Shown here one piece after another: positions 47,325-58,800 of a stretch of DNA of 64,000 nt. How positions within the stretch are numbered: position 1 is the first letter of the stretch; each line of letters begins with the position of its first letter. This DNA is from Colwellia sp. MB3u-45 (lineage in GTDB: Bacteria; Pseudomonadota; Gammaproteobacteria; Enterobacterales; Alteromonadaceae). The stretch is from NCBI RefSeq assembly GCF_014077005.1, contig NZ_JACGVC010000050.1:173948-237947 (forward strand). Reading direction: 5' to 3'. The notes beneath the pieces are model-generated. The model worked only from the letters and a program-made list of their open reading frames with translations, was not told the DNA's origin and ran no database searches. A program made the translations under genes and the position numbers.

Positions 47325-48098
47325 TCAATGATAATAACTTAATTTTAAATGTTTTGAGTCAACTGCTCTTAACTTATCATATAGAGGATGGTCTATTTCT
47401 TTCAATTCAGTTAATACTAATTGCGCTACTTCCCTTGCTCCTAATTGGTTCAGGTGAGTATTATCTTTAACACCATGTGGATAGTTCGGATGTAAATTAG
47501 GGAGAATATGCATAAAACGTAGTGCTGAGTTTTCATCACCGAGTTGTTGAAAATACTGCTGAGTTATCTTCTCCATATCAATAAAAACAACTTGAGTATC
47601 TTTCGCCACATCTCTTACTAAATCAGCATAAACCGGATGCGTATCCTTAATGGTGCCATTTTCATCAAAATATCGTCGAGTAATTGGTGTCATTAATATT
47701 ACGTGCGCTTTTTTCGCGCGTACATCCATAATAAAAAGCGTTAAATTCGCACTAAACTCATGTGGTGGCGTATACCGATCAACTTTGTATTTCGATTGAT
47801 CATTATGTCCAAATTCAATAATCACATAGTCGTCTGGTTTTAGTTCAACAAGAATTTTTTGCCATCGCCCTTCTGCTATAAAGCTTTTAGTACTGCGCCC
47901 ATTTTTAGCTCTATTTTCGACAATAACACTTTCATTGAAAAAATAACTAAATGGCATGCCCCAACCAGTTTCTGGATAATCTTTCACCTCTTTAATTGAC
48001 ATGGTTGAGTCCCCTGCCATAAAAATTTGAGTTACTTCGCTGGCATTGGTAGCAAAAGTGCAACATAAGCTAGCGACAAAAATAATAAAGTTATACAT
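47325..48098 (-). CDS. Rhamnogalacturonan acetylesterase (CE12, SGNH hydrolase)
   Basis: Removes acetyl groups from the rhamnogalacturonan part of pectin. 257 residues with a signal peptide (MYNFIIFVASLCCTFATNA). SGNH blocks: S in 'IFMAGDSTMS', G in 'NRAKNGRSTKSF', N in 'VIIEFGHNDQSKY', and D/H in 'KDNTHLNQLGA'. It lies 32 bp downstream of a pectate lyase gene on the same strand, so it is the second gene of that operon. Confidence 0.9.
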   Translation of the reverse strand: MYNFIIFVASLCCTFATNASEVTQIFMAGDSTMSIKEVKDYPETGWGMPFSYFFNESVIVENRAKNGRSTKSFIAEGRWQKILVELKPDDYVIIEFGHNDQSKYKVDRYTPPHEFSANLTLFIMDVRAKKAHVILMTPITRRYFDENGTIKDTHPVYADLVRDVAKDTQVVFIDMEKITQQYFQQLGDENSALRFMHILPNLHPNYPHGVKDNTHLNQLGAREVAQLVLTELKEIDHPLYDKLRAVDSKHLKLSYYH

Positions 48099-48130
48099 AT
48101 TAATTCCTTTATATAAACAAACTACTACTG

Positions 48131-49588
48131 TTACTCAGTTAACGAGTCTAAATAATCATTAAGTAAGTTATTATCCGTATTGGTTAACGAAGATTCCTTG
48201 TGTTTTAAAAACCATTGTTTTGCCCATTGATCATCGACACCATCGTGGTTTTCATCAACAAGTACGGGAAATTTAGTGAACTGCTCTTCATACGAAAGCC
48301 AGCTCGTCATGTCCTCATTTTCATGATTAATTAAGGCTTTACTCTTTGATTTCCCTTGAAGTTGTAGATAGATAATTCTATCGACACTATCAACAAAATG
48401 ACCATGGGCATTTTTACTCGCGCCAATCTCATTATTTTCAATAGCCATGTTGAATATCTCTTTAGCTGGTAATATAGGTAAGTAAATATGTTTATTTGTA
48501 TCGAAGGGGGTCAAAATAGTTGCACTAAGCCAAGGACTAGTTTTTTTTGAAGGTGTTCTTTTCGCTTTTTCTTGTTTTCGATAATTAACGCCACGCCAAT
48601 TTTCTTTACTTAAATTAGCATTGTTTTCATAGAAGTTGTCTGCAATATACGCTTGATTATTTTGAATTAATGGCGAATACCAAATATCAGCAATTTGCGT
48701 AATTTTACTCACTAAACCAGGCTTATAAAAATTATTCATCAAATTAAAGCGACCGTTCTCAGAGCCATAAACGTTGTTGTGCCCCCAGTTAAAAAATATA
48801 TTATCTATAATTTCAACAAATTCATCGGCTTGTGGGTAGTGAGGTTTTAAACGATAACCATTAATACGCGGAGTTCTACTAGCATGGTTAGCAACAATAT
48901 TATGGATAAATGAAGCATTTGCCCCACCCCAGATACCACCATAGCCATGTTTTCCTTTAGGATGAATAGAATCATTTAAGCTGTTGGCAATGATAGAGTT
49001 TTGCAAAGTAAAATTGCGGTTATTATAAAAACTACCAGTTTCATCTACTGACCAACTTAATGAACAATGATCAATGATCACGTATTCACTGTTGCGAACT
49101 GATAAAGCGTCATCGGCATAACCAAATGTCCCTAAACGAAAACGTAAATAACGAATAACAATATGCTTAGCTCCGGAAACCGTTATAGGAGCACCTGCTA
49201 ATGTAATACCACCGGGAGAACTCTGCCCGGCAATGGTTAAATAATCTCCCGATATTTTTAGTGGTCCCGCTAGTTTAATCACACCTGATACTGAAAATAC
49301 AACTGTACGCGGATGCTTTTGCTTAATAGCATAGCGTAATGTGCCTATAGCCGGATTAACTAGGTCATCAGCTAAACTATTCACAATATACAGCTTACCA
49401 TTTATACCACCTTGGCTGTATTTACCAAATCCTTTCGCATCAGAAAATGCAAGTGTGGGCAGAGTATCATAAGCTTTAACAGCTACCGATAAGCTTAACG
49501 CGCCCCCAACACTGACTATGCTTAGCCAGCATGCAAATAAGTATTTGACGTTTGCTAAGCTTGTATTAGAAAAAAAATTATAAAACAT
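48131..49588 (-). CDS. Exported pectate lyase (PL1-type beta-helix)
   Basis: Cleaves de-esterified pectin by beta-elimination. 485 residues. N-terminal signal or anchor (YLFACWLSIVSVGGALSLSVA). The beta-helix begins 'GKYSQGGINGKLYIVNSLAD' and 'GTLRYAIKQKHPRTVVFSVSGVI'; 'IIRYLRFRLGTFGYADDALSV', 'VIIDHCSLSWSVDE' and 'HGYGGIWGGANASFIHNIVANHASRTPR' are the substrate and calcium regions seen in this class. The start has AGG at good spacing. Divergent from the TonB receptor and likely to share its operator. Confidence 0.88.
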   Translation of the reverse strand: MFYNFFSNTSLANVKYLFACWLSIVSVGGALSLSVAVKAYDTLPTLAFSDAKGFGKYSQGGINGKLYIVNSLADDLVNPAIGTLRYAIKQKHPRTVVFSVSGVIKLAGPLKISGDYLTIAGQSSPGGITLAGAPITVSGAKHIVIRYLRFRLGTFGYADDALSVRNSEYVIIDHCSLSWSVDETGSFYNNRNFTLQNSIIANSLNDSIHPKGKHGYGGIWGGANASFIHNIVANHASRTPRINGYRLKPHYPQADEFVEIIDNIFFNWGHNNVYGSENGRFNLMNNFYKPGLVSKITQIADIWYSPLIQNNQAYIADNFYENNANLSKENWRGVNYRKQEKAKRTPSKKTSPWLSATILTPFDTNKHIYLPILPAKEIFNMAIENNEIGASKNAHGHFVDSVDRIIYLQLQGKSKSKALINHENEDMTSWLSYEEQFTKFPVLVDENHDGVDDQWAKQWFLKHKESSLTNTDNNLLNDYLDSLTE

Positions 49589-49693
49589 AAATACCTAATG
49601 ATGAGTTGACTTAAATTATGATTAATCAAACCGGAAAAATCATGATAAATTTAATTTTCAGAAATGCTACTTATTATCGCTTTAAATAATGAG

Positions 49694-49722
49694 TTGACAT
49701 CTCCAATAATTTGATGATACCT
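49694..49722 (+). promoter_or_regulatory. Possible promoter of the TonB-receptor gene
   Basis: TTGACA at 49694-49699 is a perfect -35; a weak -10 (GATACC or ATACCT) lies 16-17 bp downstream. The palindromic operator begins right after it, so a bound repressor would block the start. Confidence 0.45.
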
Positions 49723-49727
49723 TTTTG

Positions 49728-49741
49728 TGCCACCGGTGGCA
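49728..49741. promoter_or_regulatory. LacI-type operator palindrome TGCCACCGGTGGCA
   Basis: A perfect 14-bp palindrome with a central CG, the form LacI-family repressors bind. It lies 74 bp before the TonB receptor and 140 bp before the divergent lyase gene. The same sequence occurs at 63662-63675 and, with one change, at 63727-63740. Confidence 0.8.
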
Positions 49742-49814
49742 ACAATTATTAAGTTCGCTATCGGCATAAATATAAGAATCGATAACAACTATAATAAGCT
49801 TTGAAGGGAATACT

Positions 49815-52751
49815 ATGAAAAGCATGCAATTAACGACATTATCTGTCGCAATAGCCCTAGCTCTTCCTGTTTTTGCCGCAGGCGCTGCTGAAACAGTATC
49901 AGAAACACCTACGGTAAAAACAACCATTGAAAAAAACACAAAAAAACACAAACTCAAAGATACAGAAGAAATTGAGGTAGTCACAGTTACCGGTGTTCAC
50001 TTAGCTGATTTAAAAGCACGTACGTTAGAGCGCGAAAGTGATTCTTATAGCTCAGTGATTGCTACTGATGATCTAGGTAATTTTGTTGATCAGAATGTTG
50101 CAGAATCTTTACGTCGCTTACCTGGTGTAACACTTGAACGCAGCGAAGGCGAAGGTACACATGTTTCTATTCGTGGTTTAGGACCAAATTTTGTTTCCGT
50201 AACCATGAACGGAAATGAAATGGCAGGTGCAGATGATAGTCGCGCTGTTGGTTTAGCCGGGATCACCGGTGATTCACTCGGTTCAATTGAGGTATTTAAA
50301 ACCTTAACACCTGAAATGAATCTAAACTCTATCGGAGGCATGGTCAATGTAAAAGCTATTTCTGCGTATGACAAAGGAAAAGAAAGCCTCAAATTTAAAG
50401 TACAAAACTCTTATCAAGTATTAAGCGAACAACATTCGCCTAAATTTAGTGTTGATGGTACTGAGTTTTTTCTTGATAAAAAAATTGGTATCGGATTTTC
50501 TGGTGGATTTGAAAACCGTAAAACGCATGTAGAAGAAAGCCGACAACATGACACCGCCCCTATGACCTTAAGACAAGCTGACATAGGATATGTGGATGGT
50601 TCAGTTCAAACAGTAACTGCTTATGGAGATCAAATAATAGCTCCTAGTCAATTTGAACGAAGACTTGAAGATGCAGGTCGTGAACGTACTACCGCTAATC
50701 TTAATTTAGAATTTAGACCTAACGACACTAGCCAGTACTATATTCGAGGCAACTATTCTAAATATGCTGATAACGATATTGCACTACGTGAAAAATTTGA
50801 TTTCGCTGATGCTGGTGGCATAGGAAGTGGTGAAACTGCCTATGTTAGTGCTGCTACAAAAGAATTTATCGTTACTGATATTGATGTACAAAACCAATTT
50901 TTTATCCAAGAAGGCGATAATGTTACTAAAACCTTCAGTATTGGTGGTAAAAATTTCTTGGGTGATGCAACCATACTAGATTATGCATATGCACATTCAG
51001 AGTCAGTAAGTGAAATTAATGATGGTCATAGAACCCAATTTCGTGAACGAGATCTTATCGTTCTTGGTCAAGGTCTTAGAGATCGTATTAATGCGAAAGT
51101 ACTAACAGCTGAACAAGCCGCAGAAATATCAGGCCTTGATATTGCGGTATTCGACGGTGCTAACAATAGCGATGTTCAAGGTGATGCAAGTTCTTTAAGC
51201 AACTTCGAATTAGATAATATTTTCCTTGAAGATAGTAATCGCATTGATGAACTGGACAGTTTTAAAATAAATTTACGTCAAAATTTTTATTATGATCATT
51301 TAAGTTATATCAAAATAGGTGGAGCTTCGAGTAAACGAGTTCATACCAGAGGTAAAGATCGCTGGAGTTTTATTCCTAAAGATGGTGACTGTCAAGGTAA
51401 TGAAGAATGCCTTGCAGTACAAACATCTTCTTTGGCAGATTACACAAACGAAATCCCAGTAACTGGTAATTTCGTTTATCCACTACCAGTACGAGATGAA
51501 GTTGAATATATTACTTCAGTTTCGAAAAGTTTAGCTGAATCAGCAACTGGAGGTGGTGTTGCATTTGAAAGCACAAGTGAAGATTATCAAATCAATGAAG
51601 ATACTTATGCACTCTATGCGATGGCAGAAATACCATTTAGTGACGAACTTACGCTAATAACAGGTGTTCGTTATGCTCATACTGAATTTTCTTCTACCGG
51701 TTTTTTATCAATTAACAATGATAAATTTAATTTTGGTGGCAATAGCAGTTTAGATATTTCAATTCCTTTGCCACAGGCAAAAATCACTTACAGTGAATAC
51801 TATCCTAGTGCCCATTTACGCTATGAACCAACTGAAGACCTGTTAATCCGTGCTTCGCTCTGGACAAGTTATACCAGACCGTCGTTTAGTCAAGCACGCG
51901 CCTTTGCTAAATTTGATAGTCGTATTGTGTTATGTGACCCTAGTACAGGCGAATGTGACGACGAGGCAAATGGTGCCAGTGCCATTGATTTACAAGGTTA
52001 TATTCTTGGTGAAGATAATGGTTTGAAAGTGGGTAATCCTAATCTGGTCGCAATGAGTTCAACTAACTTTGATACTTCTATTGGTTGGTATCCGTCAGAA
52101 AATTTATTTTTAGAAGCCTCTTTTTTCCACAAGAATATTGATAACTTCATTTATGACGCAGTTGGCATCAGGCAAGCCCTCAACGAATTACCTTTAACGC
52201 TACCAGTAGACCACGTTAGCGCCTTTGCTATTCCTCAAGATTTAATACTGAACTCGACTTCAATCACACTTAACGGTGATAAAGCTAAAGTTACCGGTGT
52301 TGAACTTAGCTACAACCAATTTTTTGACAATGGTTTATTTATTCAATCTAACGCTACCTTCTTAACTAGTGAGGCTAATGTCGACGAGAAAATACGTGCT
52401 GAAAAAATACAAATGCCGAGCCAAGCAGATACCACATTTAATTTATCTTTAGGTTGGGAGAATGATGACTTTTCGACACGTATAATTGGTAATTATCGTT
52501 CTGAACTATTAGATGCTATTGCCTCTGAACCATCATTTGACCGTTATATTGATGCTATAACCACTATCGACTTTAAAGTGAAATATGACGTTAACAAGCA
52601 AATATCAATATATTTTGATGCGGTCAATATTACCGATGAAGTGGATCTTGAATATATAGATGGAAATTCATTATCTGGCGGTAATGTCGTTTTTAAACAA
52701 GAATCTTACGGCGCTACTTATCAATTGGGTCTTACGTATAAATTTTATTAA
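49815..52751 (+). CDS. TonB-dependent receptor for pectin oligosaccharides
   Basis: 978 residues. Signal peptide ends near 'AAGAAE'. A TonB-box-like stretch 'EEIEVVTVTG' leads into the plug ('NFVDQNVAESLRRLPGVTLERSEGEGTHVSIRGLGPNFVSVTMNG'), then a 22-strand-type barrel with a C-terminal aromatic (YQLGLTYKFY). It belongs to the large Caulobacter-type receptors that import plant sugars. Context (esterase, three lyases, shared operator) points to pectin fragments as cargo. Good GAAGGG site before the ATG. The giant CE8-PL1 gene follows after about 100 bp. Confidence 0.92.
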   Translation: MKSMQLTTLSVAIALALPVFAAGAAETVSETPTVKTTIEKNTKKHKLKDTEEIEVVTVTGVHLADLKARTLERESDSYSSVIATDDLGNFVDQNVAESLRRLPGVTLERSEGEGTHVSIRGLGPNFVSVTMNGNEMAGADDSRAVGLAGITGDSLGSIEVFKTLTPEMNLNSIGGMVNVKAISAYDKGKESLKFKVQNSYQVLSEQHSPKFSVDGTEFFLDKKIGIGFSGGFENRKTHVEESRQHDTAPMTLRQADIGYVDGSVQTVTAYGDQIIAPSQFERRLEDAGRERTTANLNLEFRPNDTSQYYIRGNYSKYADNDIALREKFDFADAGGIGSGETAYVSAATKEFIVTDIDVQNQFFIQEGDNVTKTFSIGGKNFLGDATILDYAYAHSESVSEINDGHRTQFRERDLIVLGQGLRDRINAKVLTAEQAAEISGLDIAVFDGANNSDVQGDASSLSNFELDNIFLEDSNRIDELDSFKINLRQNFYYDHLSYIKIGGASSKRVHTRGKDRWSFIPKDGDCQGNEECLAVQTSSLADYTNEIPVTGNFVYPLPVRDEVEYITSVSKSLAESATGGGVAFESTSEDYQINEDTYALYAMAEIPFSDELTLITGVRYAHTEFSSTGFLSINNDKFNFGGNSSLDISIPLPQAKITYSEYYPSAHLRYEPTEDLLIRASLWTSYTRPSFSQARAFAKFDSRIVLCDPSTGECDDEANGASAIDLQGYILGEDNGLKVGNPNLVAMSSTNFDTSIGWYPSENLFLEASFFHKNIDNFIYDAVGIRQALNELPLTLPVDHVSAFAIPQDLILNSTSITLNGDKAKVTGVELSYNQFFDNGLFIQSNATFLTSEANVDEKIRAEKIQMPSQADTTFNLSLGWENDDFSTRIIGNYRSELLDAIASEPSFDRYIDAITTIDFKVKYDVNKQISIYFDAVNITDEVDLEYIDGNSLSGGNVVFKQESYGATYQLGLTYKFY

Positions 52752-52849
52752 CCATGATGAAAAGAAAATATAAATAAAATCATGTTGATATTAATTATTA
52801 AGGTGTGTCTTAGCAATTGGACATACTAAATCGTCCTCAGGAGGGATGT

Positions 52850-55800
52850 ATGAACAATAAAAATAAAATAACCGCAAGCATACTTACAACACTTGTTTTA
52901 GCAGGTTGTGGTGCAGAAAGCACAGTTAATGTTGTAGAAGATCCATTACCCCCTATTGTAGGTCAGTTTATTGATGCACCAGTTGCAGGTCTTGGCTATC
53001 GTATAAATAGAGAAGCAAGTGGTATCACAGATTCTATAACCGGTGTTACTGATAGCAATGGTAACTTCGAATACTTCAGAGGTGATTCAATTACTTTCTT
53101 TATTGGTGATATAGAATTTCCTGCAACATCGGGCCGTAATTTCATCACACCCATGCAAATTTTTGGCACCGATACCGTTTTTAATCAACGTGTTGTTAAC
53201 ACAATAAGATTACTGCAAACATTAGACAGTGATGGCAATCCAACCAACGGTATTTCTATTAGCCCAGAAGCAACTGATGCAGTAACAATGACCTTAGCTG
53301 AAGATGAATCTATCGATGATTTCTTTAATCGAAGTGATGAAGCTTTTGCTACTGAATTAGAAGCATGGTTACCTAATGCAGGGACTGTTAATACGGCTAT
53401 TATTGATAAAAGTACGGCTATTGAGAATTTTGTTAATTATATCGATAATGAATTAAGTGTTAACCAACCGAACGCTTTTGATCCTTTAAAATTTTCAGGT
53501 ACTATAAATCGAGCATTTGTCTCCCCTACAAGTATTATCACCGAAACGTTTGTATTTACACCTACTGATGGAACCGAAGATTCAAGTGGTCAATACAGCC
53601 AGCTTGACAGTGAAACTGTCATTGCTAGTGGTAGCTATGAATTTTCTTTTGGGAATCGCCATTTAACATTAACGCAACCAGTTGAAGGTGGAGATAACAT
53701 CATCACCCGATTTACTGGCCGGTCTTATAATACCGAAACAGAAGTTTATGGCTTATGTATTACTAATGGTTCAGCCTCTCTTGCTGAAGATGCACAGAAT
53801 TGTGATAACAACGAAACTGCTGCTAATAATTCTTTGGTAATGAGTGCTAATAATCTTGAAGCAGAGCTAGTACGCTTAACCGAGTTACCTGCTGAAGAAA
53901 CACGTGAATTAGTAGAAGAGTTTGCCACTGATAAAGATTCTTTTTATACTTCTGGTTACAAGAAAGTTAGTGGTGGCGACACGCCTCTTTATTTTAAAAC
54001 AGGTGGAACACCTGTTTTAGAGAATAATGAAATCGCGATAAATGGTGCACGTTTTACTATTGGTAATAATGATCCTGCTACAATAACAAGTGGTAATAAT
54101 ACAGTTGAAAATATTGATAGTGGCCATCAATATAACTTAAGTCAGGGCTTTACCATTAGCTTTGATGTTCTCTCTCATGGGGGTGGTGGCGCAGGTGCGG
54201 GTTCATTATCTCTTTATGCTGATAATAATACGTCCAGTGAAGGTAATTCAGTTCACGGGGCTTCATCTAAGTTTTTAAGTCTACCAATAAGTAACGTAAA
54301 CTTCATTGGGGGTACAACTTTTAGTTACACTTATAATCCTACTGAAGCTGCAGCAGCGAAAGAACTTGATCCTGAAGTTCGAGTATTAAATCCTTTTGTA
54401 CAAAATTCATTTTTACAAATTCGTACTGACAGTGCCGGTGTTATTACTATCGATAATTTAGTCGTTGATACTGTTGCCGGTTTTGGTATACCTAATGACG
54501 CTGTAAATGCACCTGAGCCAGAGCCAGAACCTGAGCCAGAACCGCAACCAGAAATAATCCCTAATGTCTTTTTACCTTTCATTGCCGATTTCACTCAAAC
54601 AGATACGGCGAGCTTGTTTACCGCTGAGTACCAATCAACAACAGGTAACGCAGGTGTTACAGGTACAGATATCCCAATGTATGATAAAACAGGTGGTACG
54701 GTAACTGTTACTACTTCAGGCATTGAATTAGATGGGGGCCGTTTTACCATTGGTAATACTACACCAGATGTTGATACTACTGATGCGGATACAGCTGGCA
54801 CCGGTATTTTCGATTTAAGTCGTCCTTACAATGTTGTGCTAGATATTATTGCTATAGGCGGAACGGAAACGAAAAAATTCCAAATTTATGTCGATAACAA
54901 TACTTCAAGTAGCTCTAAATCAATGCATGGCGGGGCTTCTAAATTTTATAGTGTAGACATTAATACCTTAACACCGAATTCTACCTTAAAGGTTCCAGGA
55001 TTATTAGCGACTAAAAACTCATTTTTACAAATTCGTACAGAAACCGATGGTATCGTTGAATTCAATAACTTACACATTGAATACGTAAACGAAAATGTAT
55101 TACTAGAAGAAGACTTTACCGGTAGTACCGCTGAAACCTTCTTCACTACTGAGTATAAGTCATTACCTGGAGACAGTACTGCACCATTATATAATGTTAC
55201 CGGTGGTGGTAGTACTATGATGTTTGCCAATGACCAACTTACATTAAGTGGTAGCCGTTTTACTATAGGTGACGCTAACCCCGGTACTGATACTGCTGAT
55301 GGCGATCTACCTCAAGGTACACTTAATTTAAGCCGACCTTATAAAGTTTTTGTTGATATTGTAGCCATTGACAGCATTAGTACTATGACAAAAGATTTCC
55401 AAATCTATGTTGATAACAACACGAGTAGTAGTTCTAAATCTCACCTTGGTGGCGATTCTAAATTTTTTAAATCTGATCTTGCTAACTTAGTTGTTGGTCA
55501 AACCTTAGAAGTTGAAGGTTTACTTGCAACTGAGGCTTCATTTTTACAATTCCGTACTGAAGGAGGCGCCATTGTCACGATAGATAATATACGTATCGAA
55601 TATCTTGATAATAAAATAATTCACAGTGATGGTTTTGAAACCACCTCGGAAGCCTTCTTTACTGCAGAATACATGTCACTACCTGCTGATGAAACGGTTC
55701 CTCTTTATAAAAAAACGGGGGGGGGTGTCACCGTTGTTGACGGTCAATTACAACTTGATAGCGGTCGTTTTTCTATCGGTAATACCACTCCTGATGTTGA

Positions 55801-58800
55801 GACCACAGCTGCTGATTTAATCACTACAGGTGTGTTTGATTTTTCTCAACCTTACAACATCGTTTTTGATTTAATCTCAGCTGAAGAACCTACTGATGAT
55901 AAAGGAAACAGTTTCCAAGTTTACATCGACAACAATACGTCAAGTAGCTCAAAATCGATTCATAGTGGTGACTCTAAGTTTTATAGTACTAAAATTGCAG
56001 AGTTGACTCCGGGTGAAGTGACTATTGAAGGCTTCATTGGGTCGCCAACATCTTTCTTACAATTACGTACAGAAAGTGGCGGTATTGTCGTCATCGATAA
56101 TTTACGTATTGAATACCTAGAAGATCCTGAAGATACAACCTTTACCTGTTCAAAAGCGCCTGAGTTATATTTCTGTGATGATTTTACTAGCGGTAACCTA
56201 AATAACTGGAATATTTTAGCATCTACAGAGGCTTCAACTGCGCTTGGTGACTTTGACGTATTAACACTTGAAGATGGCAATAACGTTATGCGTTATACCG
56301 CAGGTGGCGCTGGTGGCGAGCTGGTTTTAGCAACAGATGCTGCAATGGCTAATGTTCCTGATAGCGGTAATTATTTTGTTGAAGCAACAATTCGTCCACG
56401 CCAAAACAGTACTACCGCTAACAAGCAATTGTACTTAATGGCACGTTATGACAGTGTTGGTAATTGGTTTGGTGGTGGTTTAAACCTTCAAAACTCTTCA
56501 AGTAGCACACAAGTTGAAGTAGCAATCTCAACAAACGGTTCTATCAGCCGTCCTGTACAAAAGAAATCACCGTTATTATTAGGTGAAAAAGACGGTACTG
56601 CAGATGGTGTTTGGTATACGACTCGCTTTGAAATGATTGATGGTGACTTAACTCTATACTTAAACGGCGAAAAAATGGGTTCAACAACTGATTCAACCTA
56701 TACAACTAAAGGTCTTATTGGGCTTTTCACCAATAACCGTTCATTTGAATTAGACAACTTAAAAGTGGGGGATCCAAGTATTAAACCAATTCAATTAACG
56801 CTTGATTATAAAGATCCTTCATGGGATACAACGACAACTACTGATCCGCTTGTGGTTAATGTTGCCGCTTTCCAGGATGATGGTTCAACAGCAGATACTT
56901 TTACAGTCACGTCAAGTAACCCTGATGCTGTTGCTGTAACAATTGAAGGCAATATCATTACACTAAGCCCTACCGGTGAAGGTGAAGCAACTATCTCTTT
57001 TGTATCTGGTTCTGATTCAAATATTGTTCGCACTATTAATGTGACAGTTGCTTCAGGCTTTGCTATGCCAACAACCGAATACGGTGATTTCAGTAGCAAA
57101 GTAGCACCAACAATCAGTAGCACTAACCAATATGTTGATACCAGCCTATCAATTACCTTTGATAATGCTATTACGTTAGGTGCTTTAGGTGAAGTTCGTA
57201 TTTATAAAGCGTCTGATGACACAATCGTTGATTTACTCAAAGTTGACATGAAAAAAGGTGCAAATGTTGATGCCTTATCCGCTCTAGATAAAACGCGTAC
57301 ATTAAATTACACCCCTTTATCTGTTGCTGACGATGGTAAAACACTCAACATTGACCCACGTAATGATGTGCTAACTTACGGTGAAACCTATTATGTTGTG
57401 ATCAGTAACGATGTGGTTAGTGGCGCTAAATTGAATGGTGTCGACTTTGACGGTCTTGGTGAGAGCAGTAATTGGACTTTCACGACAAAATATACAACAC
57501 CTATCGGTTCTAACATTTTAGTTGATGATGATGGTGTCGCTGATTTTAGAACAGTACAAGGTGCGTTAACTTATGTAATGGCTAACATTGGTAAGGATGA
57601 AGCAGCGACCATTTCGGTTAAAGATGGTATTTATAATGAAATGTTATTCTTGCGAAACCAAAATAACATTACTATTCAAGGTGAAAGCCGTGAAAACACC
57701 ATTGTTCAATATGACAACTATGAAACCTTTAATGGAGGTTCAAGTGGACGTCCTTTATTTTTAGTTGAAAGTGCTGATATGTTAGTACTAAATAACTTCA
57801 CTTTAAAAAATTCACACATTCGTGATAACGCTTATTCTAATCAAGCAGAAGCTATTTATTTTAATAGTAACTATCGATTAGTTGCTAATAATATGAATTT
57901 CATCAGTGAGCAAGACACATTATTAGTAAAAGGCTATGCTTGGTTCTATAATTCATTAATTGCCGGTAACGTTGATTTTATCTGGGGTTACCCTGCTGCT
58001 GCACTATTTGAAGAAAGTGAAATTCGTACCCTTGGTGATTCTAAAAATGGCCCTTCTGATACACCAACAAGTGGTGGTTATATTCTACAATCTCGAACGC
58101 CGGTTGAATCAGATCCTGGATTTGTTTTCTTAAATGGTGAATTTACTAATGGACCGGGTCCAATTGGCAATACCGTTGCAGATTACTCCACTTATTTCGC
58201 ACGTAGTAGCGGCAAATCTGATGCCTTTGATAACATGGTCTTAATCAATAACAAGATTGATACACATATTGCTATTGATGGTTGGGCTGTACAAGGTGTT
58301 AATGGTCAACCTGCACCAAATCCTGAAAATCCAACAGCAACAAGTGGCTGGCGCGAATATGGCAGCATGGACATTAATGGTAACCCACTAGATATTTCAG
58401 CGCGGGTTGGGGGTTATGAGTTATCTGATAATGAAGCTGCCAGCTATACTAGCCGTGCAGCAGTATTTGCTGCTTATAATAGTGGTTCTGGTTGGGATCC
58501 TCAGCCATTACTCATCCCTATCCTACCTGATGAACCAACCCAAGCTACACCTATTGTTGTTGAATATGGTTTTGCCGGATACAACTTTAATGTAACCGGT
58601 GGTGAAAACGGAACAACAATTACGGTTGCCAACGGTAATGATTTAAAAACTGCTTTAGCTTCCGCAAAGAATAGTAATAATCCCGTAACTATTTATGTTG
58701 ATGGAATCATCACTGTTGCTAATAACGGTAATAGCTCAGTAATCGATGTTAAAGATATGGATAATGTGTCTATTATTGGTATTAATAATCGAGGTGAATT

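Noticed and set aside
54331..57123. Several antisense frames inside the giant CE8-PL1 gene
   Set aside because: They mirror the repeated, Ser/Thr-rich coding sequence and have no ribosome sites.
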